64,000 nt of DNA from Homarus americanus (GCF_018991925.1 NW_024735518.1:186001-250000); one strand, 5' to 3'. Shown: positions 33,988 to 44,459, counted from the first letter of the stretch. Numbers and translations are program-made. The notes: generated by a model not told the origin, from the sequence alone.

Positions 33988-35815
33988 TCAGTGTGGGCTA
34001 GCAGCAAGTTTTGGATAAACAGCAAGAATGTCCTCTGTAATAATTACAAAGTTCACGATACAATAAGCCAAGTGGCCTGAAGTCTTTAACAGTGTCACAT
34101 TCAATAATATAGTGTTCAAGTGTATGCTGAGTACTTTACATTTGTCCACGTTGAATTTCATCTGCCATTTTTCAGACCATTCGAAAAATTTGTTTAGATC
34201 TTCCTGTAGTTTTGCTGAGTCCTCGTCAGATTTAATAACACGTCCTATTTTAGTGTCATCAGCAAATTTACTTATGTTGCTGTCTATGCCGATATCTATG
34301 TCGTTTATGCATATAATAAATAATAATGGTCCAAGTACTGAGCCTTGGGGAACTCCACTTGTGACGTTGCTCCAATGGGACTTAGTGCCGTTAATGCTCA
34401 CTCACTGTTTCCTGTCCTGTAAACCCGCCCTAATCCATTTAAGGATGTTACCTTTGATGCCATGAGCTTCTACCTTTCTAATTAGTCTTTCGTGGGGGAC
34501 TCTGTCGAAGGCTTTGCTAAAGTCGAGATATACCACATCATAATTGTGCCCCTCGTCCACCGATTCGAAAACTGATGAAAAGAATGTAAATAGATTAGTT
34601 AGACAAGAACGTCCGCTTGTGAAGCCATGCTGGGAATCATTGATCAATAGGTGCTTCTCCAGGTGATTTCGAATAGAGTTTGAAATGATTGCTTCCAGTA
34701 ATTTGCCTACTATTGATGTTAGACTGATTGGGCGTTAGTTAGAGGATAGTGATCTATCCCCCTTCTTAAAAATCGGTATTACATTTGCTATCCTCCAGGA
34801 TTCTGGTACTACACCTGTTTTTAAGGACATGTTAAACAACTTTGCTAAGGGAATACTAAGCTCTTCCTTACATTCCTTTAATACTCTGGCAAATATCTCA
34901 TCGGGACCAGGTGACTTATTAGGCTTTAGTTTGTCTATTTGCTTACTAACATCGTTACTAGTCACTACTATCTCGCTTAATTTGTTTTCTTCACTATCTC
35001 TGAATAGAGTCGGTGCCTCGGTATCATGTTTAAATTTTCGGTGGTGAAAACTGCTTGAAAATATTTATTCAAATTATTGCTCATTTCTCTGTCGTTATCA
35101 GTGAGCTCGCCGGTGTCTGACCGTATTGGTCCAATCTTTTCTCGTGTTTTAGTTTGATACATTTGGTAGAATCCTTTGGGGTTTGTCTTCGCCCCTTGCT
35201 ATCCTTACCTCATTATTCCTCTTTGCTTTCCTTATCTCGGTTTTAACCCTACTCGCCAATACCCTATAATAGTCCCGGAGGTGAATTTCGCCACGATTTA
35301 TCCTTCTACCTATAGCCTTCCTTTGCGGATGATGTTCTAAAATAATTATTATTATTTATCCATTTAGGGTCATTGTTGTCTGATCTGAGTTTTTTGTATG
35401 GTATGTTCTGCCTTTGTGCATTAAGTAACTCACTATTTAAATTGACGTGGAACTCGGCAATCTCAGATCTCGTTATCAGGTCGGTGTCATCTGTCAGGTT
35501 CACTGCCAAGCGCGACACCCCCTCTCTCAGCTGCCTCTTTAAACTGTCAAAGTTCGCCCTTCTGAAATCTGGTACTTTAGTGGAATTTTCCTTACGTCTG
35601 CCCTGAAAATCTAACTGGAATCTAATTTCTTTGTGGTCGCTGTTTGCAAGTTCGTTCCCTACCTCGACACTGTTAATGAGGTTTTCTCTGTTTGACAGAA
35701 CTAAATCGAGTATATTATTACCCAGTGTGGGTTCGGTTATATGTTGACTTAGAAAACAGTCCTGGATCATCTCGAGAAAATCCTCTGATTCTGAGTTACC
35801 TGTAAGGTCAGTCCA
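33988..35815 (-). pseudogene. CR1-like LINE: endonuclease C-terminus, linker and reverse transcriptase
   Basis: On the minus strand the order is as follows. Endonuclease end: QHITEPTLGNNILDLVLSNR and ELANSDHKEIRF, with the catalytic SDH intact. Linker: FRRANFDSLKRQLREGVSRL and NKYFQAVFTTENLN. RT entry: KLKPNKSPGPDEIFARVLKE and SWRIANVIPIFKKGDRSLSS. Then NDSQHGFTSGRSCLTNLFTF, motif A VVYLDFSKAFDRVPHERL, motif B TSGVPQGSVLGPLLFIICIN, and motif C SKFADDTKIGRVI with both Asp. It breaks off after FNVDKCKVLSI near 34118, losing the C-terminus and 3' end. The 5' side stops at a TTA tract (35816). A stop replaces Arg after LQDRKQ, and several frameshifts lie in the linker. This is the best preserved RT of the family here. 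Confidence 0.92.
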
Positions 35816-35857
35816 GTTAATTATTATCATTATTATCATTATTACTATTATCATTAC

Positions 35858-35889
<32 letters not shown>

Positions 35890-35892
35890 TAA

Positions 35893-35937
<45 letters not shown>

Positions 35938-36055
35938 CATCATTATTATTGTTATTATTATTATTATCATTATTGTTATTAATATTATTATTATTGTTAT
36001 TATTATTATTGTTCTTATCATTATTACACACACACACACACACGCGCACACGCAC
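35816..36055. repeat. Interrupted (TTA)n with terminal (CA)n
   Basis: About 200 bp of ATT/TTA with ATC and GTT interruptions, then CA units with CG changes (36025-36055). Poly-Asn/Ile frames across it are artefacts. Confidence 0.95.
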
Positions 36056-36059
36056 ACCT

Positions 36060-36895
36060 ACGGAATTCATTGATGAGGAATATAAATATATCCATAATGC
36101 TGGATTGAACTTAAAAACCCCCTAGTTCTTTTAAAATTGCCTTAACATCGCTAATAAATCTTTGTATAGCACTGATCCTAAGCCTCCCCATGACAATAAG
36201 AATCTCTTAGTATTATCCTTTAACAAAAAAATATTTCTCAAATGCCTCTACAACTGAAAACCTGGAACGTAAATGTAACATTTAGTAACTCTTGCACTGT
36301 AAAACAAATGTTAATTAAGAACTCCCCCAGCAATGCAGGCGCCTGCATTTACAAGGTTCCTTGCAAGGAATGTAATATGTTCTACTTAGGCCAGACGGGA
36401 AAAGATCTTATGACAAGACTTAAGCAAGATAAATATAGTATTGGGATAGGCCAGGAATCCAATGCTCAGTTCATTCATATGGTTTAAGCAAGTTTGATTA
36501 GAGAATTGAATTCTATAAACCTTAGTGATGATCAGTACAAAACTGATAATAGTTTACACAAATTTATTTGTCAGTGGCCCAAGGTTAAAAATGCTTTGAA
36601 AGCATTTCACTTAGATGTAGGATAGATGATTAGTGGTTCCCATATTTTTTACCTGACTTAACTTGACTAGTCACGTCGCCCTTTCTCTTAAGCTCCTTTG
36701 GGTATGTGGTGGTGTTGGTGTGCAGATTAGTAGATGTCATATTTATGACTTGACCTCATGTTTCGTAAGGTCACCCTGTGTACTTAAGCCTCTCTCGGTC
36801 CATGAAATTCAGTTGCCTCTGAAGATGTCTTGAATAAAGACGAAAGCTAAGGTGCTCCAGTGTTCCCGTTACCTGTGTGGTTTTATCGATATCTG
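36060..36895 (+). pseudogene. Penelope-like element: GIY-YIG endonuclease end and 3' terminus
   Basis: The frame from 36242 reads through CTVKQMLIKNS to GACIYKVPCKECNMFYLGQT and GKDLMTRLKQDKYSI. Tyr-Lys-Val-Pro-Cys...Cys followed by FYLGQTGKDL, R-L-K-x-x-K matches the GIY-YIG endonuclease of Penelope-like elements, with IYK and YLG in place of the GIY and YIG motifs. After a stop at 36485 the frame continues as LIRELNSINLSDDQYKTDNS, CQWPKVKNALKAFHLDVG. Earlier pieces (36062-36240) such as IHNAGLNLKT and PHDNKNLLVLSFNKK belong to the segment between RT and endonuclease. The 3' end has GATGTCTTGAATAAAGACGA. RT itself is absent, so the copy is truncated on the left beside the CA/TTA tract. Confidence 0.85.
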
Positions 36896-36981
36896 ATATA
36901 TGATATACGAGTGATTAAAATTAGTTTCATAAATTTAAGTTCCTACTGATGTCTAGCACTGATATCATGTATCATGTATAT

Positions 36982-37652
36982 CCGACTGCGAGAGAGATTT
37001 AGGAGTAATGATAAGTAGGAACCTTAAGCCAAGTAAACAATGTGTTTTTGCTCGTAACAAGGCTAATAAAGTACTTGGGTTCATACAAAGGAGTGTTAGT
37101 TACAAGACTAGCGAGGTCATCCTAAAACTGTATCTTGCTCTTGTGAGACCACACCTGGATTACGTAGTTCAGTTCTGGTCACCGTATTACAGAATGGATA
37201 TAGAATCATTGGAAAGAATTCAGAGGAGAATGACAAGACTAATCCCGGGCATTAGGAACCTTGAGTATAGAGACAGGTTAAAGCACTTAATTTGCACTCC
37301 CTCGAGAGACGTAGAGCGAGGGGCGACCTGATAGAGGTGTATAAGTGGAAGTCAGGGCTAAACAAAGGGGACATTACAAAGGTACTCAAACTATCCAACC
37401 AGGAGCGAACTCGTAACAATGGTTTTAAATTAGACAAATTTAGATTTAGGCGTGAAATAGGTAAACACTGGTTTGGAAACAGAGTTGTGGATGATTGCAA
37501 CAAGTTGCCAAATATCATCATTAACTCGAATACGCTGGATAGCTTCAAACATAGGTTGGATGCTTATATGAGCAATAGGGGTTGGGTGTAAACGGGACTG
37601 CCCAGTAAGGGCCAATAGGCCGGCTGCAGTTTCCCCATTCTTATGTTCTTAT
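36982..37652 (+). pseudogene. CR1-like LINE C-terminal region and 3' end
   Basis: This 5'-truncated copy begins SDCERDLGVMISRNLKPSKQ. It continues through FARNKANKVLGFIQRSVSYK, ILKLYLALVRPHLDYVVQFW, YYRMDIESLERIQRRMTRLI, and after a frameshift SLERRRARGDLIEVYKWKSG. FKLDKFRFRREIGKHWFGNR and DSFKHRLDAYMSNRGWV complete it. The 3' end has GGCCAATAGGCCGGCTGCAG and CCATTCTTATGTTCTTAT; short terminal repeats of this ATTCTTATG kind are typical of CR1-clade LINEs. It is the same family as 33988-35815 but covers the part missing there. Confidence 0.92.
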
Positions 37653-38838
37653 ATTGCACCACTTATTTTTGTGATTTGCCTGATGACGGAGACAGAGTGC
37701 TCCGAAATTAACCCGATCAAATAAACAAGATTGGTCATTATTTACTATGTGAGCCAGAACTCTTGTGGTTAAGGTGCTTATGTTATTTGTTCCTAACTTG
37801 AAAGTTGAGATCATATTGAGTTATAACAAAAGTTTATTAGAGAAGCTTATTAATTCGAGATGCGTTCTTTGATCCCCAATTAAGAGGAAAATTAACATAC
37901 TAATGTTTGAGAATGAGATCCCAGGCGTGTGTGTGTGATTAGTAAACACGGCTGTGTACCACCCAGCCAATGATAAATTGGTTGGTACACCTTCACTTAA
38001 AGTTACACATTATCTTACTGATAATTAGTCAACACTAACTTAATCTAGGTGTAATTATTGGGATAAAATGCTAGAGGCTTGATGATGGTCTAATGTGGGT
38101 AATTATAGGTCCTGTGCAGCGCTCCCCTAATACTCCCTCTATTAGATTACCTGGTAATGATATTAAGCACTTTACTTTCCAGTGAATAGATTTAGCAGAT
38201 TTTCTTTCCTTTCCTTTCAGATAACAGCGGATACCGCAAGACCATTAGTTCTTTCACGTACATAAGATTGTCATTAGTTTGCATTCATTTCTCACTTAAA
38301 GAATAAATAGGGTGAATATTACGCATATTAAAGAACACGGCCCCATCCGATCCCGGCCTTGCTCGAACCTGGCTACTTCATTCCAGTGATGCACATAGTT
38401 CTAGAAAATACTACTGAAGTAAAAGTACTGTTACTAGGAGAAAAGTAATTCAATGAGAAATAAAAATAGCCTTGTTGGAGACTTAGTAAAAGTAAAAATA
38501 TGATTCTCCTCAAATAGAATTTTTGTTTAGTGATGAAATCCAACCCCACTATTGAACTAATTGTAAAGATTTAACAATGTAAATGTTCTACAACAAAGAC
38601 CCAACACAGCGCAGAGGTACAGGATTTCTCTTCCAAATAGAATCTGATTTATTCCTTCTCGGGATCAACAGTGAACCTCCTACACCACAACGTGATTGCG
38701 TCAATTATAATTTTTCCACCACAGAGTTCTGCTGGCCCAAGATTAGTGAACATACCAATAATTACCAGTAGACTTTGCTGAAAAACTAAGTTGAGTTTAA
38801 TCTGGGAGCATGGTAAGTGAGGAACTTAATTTAAGCCA
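37653..38838. other. Unassigned AT-rich DNA
   Basis: At 37655-37745 the words TTTGCCTGATGACGGAGAC and GTGCTCCGAAATTAACC followed by AAATAAACAAG resemble a retroelement 3' end of Penelope style, which is uncertain. A strong acceptor-like tract ends at 38220 (TTTCCTTTCAG) and is followed by a short open frame, NSGYRKTISSFTYIR. It is not annotated as an exon because no donor or family supports it. Confidence 0.4.
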
Positions 38839-39265
38839 GAGGGGTGGTATCGGAGACAGGGCAATGGCTTTCAAATAGGTTAAAGAAACTAAACTTGCAT
38901 TCCCTAGAAAGACGAAGAGTGCGGGGAGATATGATAGAAGTATTTAAGTGGGTGAATGGAATCAATAAAGGGGATATAGATAAAGTTCTTATAATATCCA
39001 AGCAGGATAGGACTCGTAGCAACGGATTCAAGTTGGATAAGTTTAAATTTAGGAGGGAGATAGGAAGGAACTGGTTCACAAATAGGGTGGTGGACGAGTG
39101 GAACAAGCTTAGCAACTTTGTAGTAAGTGCTGGAACGCTGGAAAGTTTTAAAAGGAGGCTAGATAGATTCATGAATGATAGAGAGTGGTAGTAACTCTCG
39201 ACAGGAGCTGCCATGCACAGGCCAACCGGCCTATTGCAGACTCCTTATTTTCTTATGTTCTTATT
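38839..39265 (+). pseudogene. CR1-like LINE 3' fragment (subfamily 2)
   Basis: The C-terminus reads HSLERRRVRGDMIEVFKWVN, then KGDIDKVLIISKQDRTRSNG, FKLDKFKFRREIGRNWFTNR and ESFKRRLDRFMNDREW with a stop at 39191. The 3' end is GGCCAACCGGCCTATTGCAG and CTCCTTATTTTCTTATGTTC. It differs from the 37-kb copy in several fixed positions (RNWFTNR, VVSAGTLESF) and matches the 49-kb minus-strand copy. Frame is intact over about 115 codons, so it is relatively young. Confidence 0.92.
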
Positions 39266-39600
39266 TGTGTTCACCGAGATTAAATACGAGTATGTTATAT
39301 ATTTTATTCTTAACAAAAATAAATTACGTAAAGTAAGGTCTCCACTTTAGAACACATAACGCACAATTTCGTCCTTATTCTTGTTTATAATTCTAGCGTT
39401 TAACATTGTTTGTCGTGTATTGAAATAACATTAAATTTAAAGTGATAAATATTAAGGACTAAGTTGTGTTGAGTTACCAATTTGTTTTTTGTCGTGCCAT
39501 ATGTGCCCTCATTATTATATTCATCTTTAACTAAGTTGCTAAGTTATGATATAACAAAATGAGGGCCTGTGTCGGGGAGACTTTGGTTAAAATTAGTTAA
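39266..39600. other. AT-rich DNA without recognisable genes
   Basis: Nothing beyond ordinary AT-rich sequence is seen. Confidence 0.5.
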
Positions 39601-40620
39601 GTCAGGTTTTTAGGTAGGCTATGTTTAGGGCACCTTTTCTAGCCCCCTCCGCATGTTGGGTGAGCAGAGTGGCTCCCCGAATGGGCTGTTCAGTCGCATA
39701 GATAGGACCGGATTGCACTGCTGCCTAGATCCCAGTGCATACACGACCATCTTATCTGCGCCGACCATGTGTAGAGTTGTGACTATAGACTCCCGGCAGT
39801 CATCTCTGCCTGTCCCCATCGCTACTCGTCTGTCACCATAGGACTTTTGGGGGTACAGGGGTTTTGATGATGAGGAGAGGTATAATGAGCTGGGTGATGG
39901 CTATGCGTGACTTGATTTATGGGGTAAGGCAGGAGCGCAGGATGCAACCACACATCTTGGCTCTCCTTTTTCCTGATCCAGTGGTCCAAGAGTTGCAATG
40001 ACTGGGGAGAGGGAGAGGCGTAATGGTCTGTCGATAGCCCAGTTTGTTGGGTTTCGCCTCAGTAGCCTGTCCATCATGCATTGCATTTGCCCACCAGTGT
40101 AGCCGTTGGGTTTCCATGGTGGTCACTTCTTCCGCCCATACCACCGTTGGGGTCTTGTTGGAGTTCTGTAAGCATGTTTGCCTGATGCTGGGCTCCACCG
40201 CAGATTTTTCGTTCGGGGTTTACTCCCGTAGCCTTATGCCTGCCAAGAGTAATCTGCAAGGCAGCGGGGCGGTGGTTGGTAGGCGCCAGGACGTGTCCAC
40301 ATGCCACTGGGCCTAAGCGCCGTCCCTTTGAGGCCCACTGCTACGCCAGGATCCCCTGCTGATCTAGCCTGGGCCCACGAGGCACCCTGTTACCGTATGT
40401 TGCCACAAGGCACAGCAGGAGTCTTGATGGTGAGGAGGCTGTGTACTGGCAGGGGAAGACTTATGCAAGTTCCTTCCCTGTTCGCCAAGAGGGCTAGCCA
40501 GCGGCGGCAGCTGAAAGCGAGAGGGAGCAAGCAGTTTTTGCATCTTAACACTAACATAATGCTGCCACTCTGGACGCATTTGACCACCGTGTGTGTGGCT
40601 GCGCGCGCACATGCGCGCGT
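39601..40620. other. G+C-rich unassigned block
   Basis: About 1 kb has far higher G+C than its surroundings and several overlapping open frames on both strands, none with recognised motifs. A minus-strand series (LQITLGRHKATGVNPERK, GGAQHQANMLTELQQDPN, SPSPQSLQLLDHWIRKKES) reads like decayed coding sequence with stops, so an unrecognised transposon is possible. No terminal repeats were found. A CG/CA run follows at 40598-40642. Confidence 0.35.
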
Positions 40621-40654
40621 ACTCACACACACACACACACAGGAGCGAGTGGGA

Positions 40655-40857
40655 GGGCAAGGGGACTGTGGGAGGGCAGGGAGCACAGTGGGAGCACAGG
40701 GGGGACAATTTGAGGACAGGGAGGACAGTAGGAGAAGAAGGAGGACAGTAAGTGAACAAGGAGAGAAGTGGAAGGACGGGGAGGACAGTGGGAGGACAGT
40801 AGGAAGACAGTAGCAGAACAGGGAGGACAGTGGTAAGACAAAGAGGACAGTGTTTTT
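40655..40857. repeat. GGGAGGACAGTA-type minisatellite, left part
   Basis: About fifteen units of 11-13 bp such as GGGAGGACAGTG, AGGAGGACAGTA and AGCAGAACAGGG occur here. The array is cut at 40857 by an inserted element and resumes at 41218. Confidence 0.85.
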
Positions 40858-41217
40858 TGTTTTGTTTTTTACGGGAATTAGCCCACTCAGGCACAGGTCA
40901 CTGACTCACATCGGGGCCTGGGGGCGAAATGATAATAATAATGATGATAAAGAACCACAAAGAAATACAAAATGAAAAAAAATCAAAAGTGAGAAACAAT
41001 ATATGTATGTTGTGTTGTCAATAATAAGAGAAACAATTGAGACTCTGCAATTGTGTGTAAATGAGGCAGAAAGTCAGATCAGCAACCTGGGACTTGGTCA
41101 CAATTTTCGTGATGCCATGTAGCAGCATGATCTACCATAGACAACACATTATGCTTCCAATATCTTCCCAGGCGGTAGTACCTCCCTGTTTGGTAGCTGC
41201 CTAATACCTACTACCTA
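40858..41217 (-). mobile_element. Short LINE-A-derived element inserted in a minisatellite (complete copy)
   Basis: Read on the minus strand, a 360-bp unit starts CTTATAGGTAGTAGGTATTA, GGCAGCTACCAAACAGGGAG. It passes through GATATTGGAAGCATAATGTG, CTGCTACATGGCATCACG, CAAGTCCCAGGTTGCTGATC and ACAATTGCAGAGTCTCAATT. A short (ATC/ATT) core follows, then the tail CGCCCCCAGGCCCCGATGTG, CCTGTGCCTGAGTGGGCTAA, TTCCCGTAAAAAAC and an A-rich end. The same minisatellite lies on both sides, so these are true element borders. No coding sequence is present. Head and tail match the two ends of LINE-A. Confidence 0.85.
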
Positions 41218-41310
41218 TAAGGATAGGGAGGACATTGGTAGAACAGGGAGGACAGTAGGAGGACAGGGACGACAGTAGGAGGACAGTAGAAGGACAGGAA
41301 GGGTGTGACA
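41218..41310. repeat. GGGAGGACAGTA-type minisatellite, right part
   Basis: The same 11-13-bp units as at 40655-40857 (GGGAGGACATTG, AGGAGGACAGGG, AGAAGGACAGG) resume immediately after the inserted element. Confidence 0.85.
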
Positions 41311-41613
41311 GAAGAGAGAGGCCCGGAGTCGTGTCTTCAGCGTCTCCCTCACACAAGATTGGATCATTGACAACTTGTTATTTGAGTTTCTTCTGAGTCG
41401 GAGTTTTTATGTGACTTCCATCGTCGTGCTCTGGCAGAACACGACTCATTTATCACCTGTGAGTGAAGATTATCACCAATATGTTGTCTAGCGTCTGATG
41501 CCGTGTCTCCTTAACCTTTCTTTTCCCATATATATTGTTTTTTATCAGTCGAAAATTATTACTATTTTTTTTTACAAGTTTGGGAAAAAAATCCTCACAT
41601 TTTTAAGGTTTCG

Positions 41614-41637
41614 ATGATGATGATGATGATGATGATT
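41614..41637. repeat. Short (GAT)n microsatellite
   Basis: Seven to eight GAT units lie just before the long minisatellite. Confidence 0.9.
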
Positions 41638-41739
41638 TCACAGTGAAGTTGTCGTCATGAAGTTTTTTCTGTTGTAGTGATATTATATGGAGATGAAGTC
41701 CATGGGTGTGACATTGCCATGGAAGTAATGTCTCCACCT

Positions 41740-43395
41740 ATGGTGTTTTTCATTGTGGCAGTGTGACAGTGGTTGTGGCAGTATGGTAATGGCTTTGACA
41801 GTGTGACATTGGTTGTGGGAGTGTGACAGTAGTTGTGGCAGTATGGTAATGGTTTTGACAGTGTGACATTGGTTGTGGCAGTGTGATAGTGGTTGTGGCA
41901 GTCTGACAGTGGTTGTGGCAGTATGGTAATGGCTTTGACAGTGTGACATTGGTTGTGGGAGTGTGACAGTAGTTGTGGCAGTATGGTAATGGTTTTGACA
42001 GTGTGACATTGGTTGTGGCAGTGTGATAGTGGTTGTGGCAGTATGGTAATGACTTTGACAGTGTGACATTGGTTGTGGCAGTGTGACAGTGGTTGTGGCA
42101 GTATGGTAATGACTTTGACAGTGTGACATTGGTTGTGGCATTGTGACGTTAGTTTGTGGCGGTGTGACATTGGTTGGTAGTGTGACGTTGGTTTGTGGCA
42201 GTGCCGGACAGTGGTTATGGCAGTGTGACGTTGGTTGTGGCAGTGTGACAGTGGTTGTGGCGAATATGGTAATGGCTTTGACAGTGTATTGGTTGTGAGA
42301 GTATGACAGTAGTTGTGGCAGTATGGTAATGGTTTGACAGTGTGACATTGGTTGTGGCAGTCTGACAGTGGTTGTGAAGATCTGACGATGGTTGTGGCAG
42401 TATGGTAATGACTTTGACAGTGTGACATTGGTTGTGGCAGTGTGACAGTGGTTGTGGCAGTATGGTAATGACTTTGACAGTGTGACATTGGTTGTGGCAG
42501 TGTGATAGTGGTTGTGGCAGTATGGTAATGGCTTTGACAGTGTGACATTGGTTGTGGCGGTGTGACGTTGGTTGTGGCAGTGTGACATTGATTGTGGCAG
42601 TGTGACATTAGTTGTGGCAGTGTGACGTTGGTTGTGGCAGTATGACATTGGTTGTGGCAGTGTGACATTGGTTGTGGCAGTGTGACGTTGGTTGTGGCAG
42701 TGTGACAGTGGTTATGGCAGTGTGACGTTGGTTGTGGCAGTGTGACAGTGGTTGTGGCAGTATAGTAATGGCTTTGACGGTGTGACGTTGGTTGTGGCGG
42801 TGTGACGTTAGTTTGTGGCAGTGTGACGTTGGTTGTGGCAGTGTGACATTGGTTGTAGAAGGGTACTGACATTGGTTGTAGTGGTGTGACGTTGGTTGTG
42901 CCAGTGTGACGTGATTTGTGGCAGTGTGACGTTGGTTGTGGCAGTCTTTGACAGTGGTTGTGGCTTGATATGTTAATGAAAGCTGACAGTGTGACGTTAG
43001 TTGTGGCAGTGTGACGTTGGTTGTGGCAGTGTGACGTTGGTTGTAGCAGTGTGACATTGGTTTATTGGAGTGTGACAGTGGTTGTGGCAATGTGACGTTG
43101 GTTGTGGGAGTGTGAAATTGGTTTGGCAGTGTGACGTTGGTTGTGGCGGTGAAGCATTAGTTTGTGGCATGTGGCATTGGTTGTGGCAGTGTGACATTGG
43201 TTGTGGGAGTGTGACAGTGGTTGTGGCAGTGTAACATTGGTTGTGGCAGTGTGACATTGGTTGTGGGAGTGTGACAGTGGTTGTAGCAGTGTGGCAGTAG
43301 TTGTGGCGGTGTGACTATATTTGTGGTCGTGTGACAGAGGTTGTGATTGTATGACAGTGGTTGTGGTAGTGTGACAGTGGTTGTGGTAGTGTGAC
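41740..43395. repeat. 20-bp minisatellite (GTTGTGGCAGTGTGACATTG)n with higher-order structure
   Basis: About 80 units of 20 bp run for 1.65 kb. A variant 20-mer containing GTATGGTAATGGCTTTGACA alternates with the main unit in the left half. A block of seven units repeats at a 140-bp step (for example GTATGGTAAT at 41781 and 41921). To the right the GTATGG variant disappears and single-base variants accumulate. Minus-strand frames of up to 405 codons (His-Cys-His-Asn-rich) are products of the repeat, not genes. Confidence 0.95.
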
Positions 43396-43399
43396 GCAA

Positions 43400-44327
43400 C
43401 AGGGGAGGTGGATACCAGTGAAGTAAACAAGATTCGTAGGTCCATTACGACAGAACGACAGCACTGCCAAAATGATAAGCTGCAGCAACTGTTGTTGCAG
43501 GTATCAGAAAGTTTGAAAAAAGTAGCTTTAGCGCAGGAGGTGGGCGCCTCGAACTGGTTAACTACGTTACCGATAAGGGCAAATGGTTTCAGACTCAATA
43601 AACAAGAATTTACAGATGCCATTGCTCTAAGGTACGGTTGGCCACTAGAAGGTTTGCCCTCCCAATGCATGTGTGGCTCTTCCTATGACGTCGATAACGC
43701 CATGGTGTGCAAGAAAGGGGGCTTCATAGGCATGAGGCATGACGAAGTAAGGGACCTCGCAGCAAATATGTTGAAGGAAATCTGCCGGTATGTCATGGTA
43801 GAACCGACCCTCCTTCCTTTGGACGGTGAGATCTTCCAACATAGGACTTCAAACACATCTAACGGAGCCCGTGTTGACGTCAGTGCTCGAGGATTCTGGA
43901 CGCGGGGACAGCGAGCTTTCTTCGTCATCAGGATATTTGATCCCATGGCCGCATGTCACCGTAACCTAGCTCTCGATGCTGCACACAGGAGGAATGAGAA
44001 CGACAAGATAAGGGCATATGGGGAGAGAATTCAAAACGATGATCAAGGCAGCTTCACTCCTCTACTGTTCACAACCTCTGGTGGGATGGGACCAAGTGCA
44101 AGATGTTTCTACGCCAGACTCGCAAAGGTGATCTCTGAATAGAAGCAGCAGCCCAGAAGCTACGTTACAGCCTGGATGAGATGTCGACTGTCGTTCTCTC
44201 TCCTTCGATCGGCGTTGCTCTGCCTCAGGGGAATGAGAACTTCTGCCCTAATGCCGACAACTGCTGCAGATATTGACTATGAGGCTACAGTCACTAAATG
44301 CCATATAGATCTGAGGCTCAACTAATT
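43400..44327 (+). pseudogene. Retroelement-type C-terminal domain with restriction-endonuclease-like features, one in-frame stop
   Basis: The frame is open from the minisatellite edge to TAG at 44140 and continues in the same frame to a stop at 44325. There is no credible ATG at the left edge, so this is a C-terminal piece. Blocks in order: KVALAQEVGASNWLTTLPI, ALRYGWPLEGLPSQCMCGSS, NAMVCKKGGFIGMRHDEVRD, MVEPTLLPLDGE, NGARVDVSARGFW, RAFFVIRIFDPMA and GSFTPLLFTTSGGMGPSARC. After the stop comes AWMRCRLSFSLLRSALLCLRG. From memory, the same order occurs downstream of RTs in retroelement proteins of cnidarians and other invertebrates. The Glu...VDV...FFxxRxF spacing suggests a PD-(D/E)XK-type fold. 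Here Val and Ile replace the acidic Asp usually found in the last motif, and Asn replaces a zinc-binding His in NAMVC. The function is inferred, not proven. Confidence 0.6.
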
Positions 44328-44459
44328 CAACACAGACAGGATAGCTACTTATGTACTAGGATATTTAATATTAAGGTAATAAAATGGCGGCGAAGGTGTG
44401 GCTATTGGGGGAGGCTGGAGGCCAAGTTTAAAAAAAAAGAGGGTAGTGTAACAGTGGTT

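Noticed and set aside
38831..39214. Minus-strand frame of 127 codons (Leu/Ser-rich) and its counterpart at 48977-49321
   Set aside because: Both are antisense shadows of the CR1-like C-terminus, which reads sensibly on the other strand with family motifs.
41655..43670. Long minus-strand frames rich in His, Cys, Asn and Thr (up to 405 codons)
   Set aside because: They lie wholly over the 20-bp minisatellite. A 20-bp unit shifts phase each repeat and gives open frames because the unit lacks stops in that strand. No splice, start or family evidence was found.
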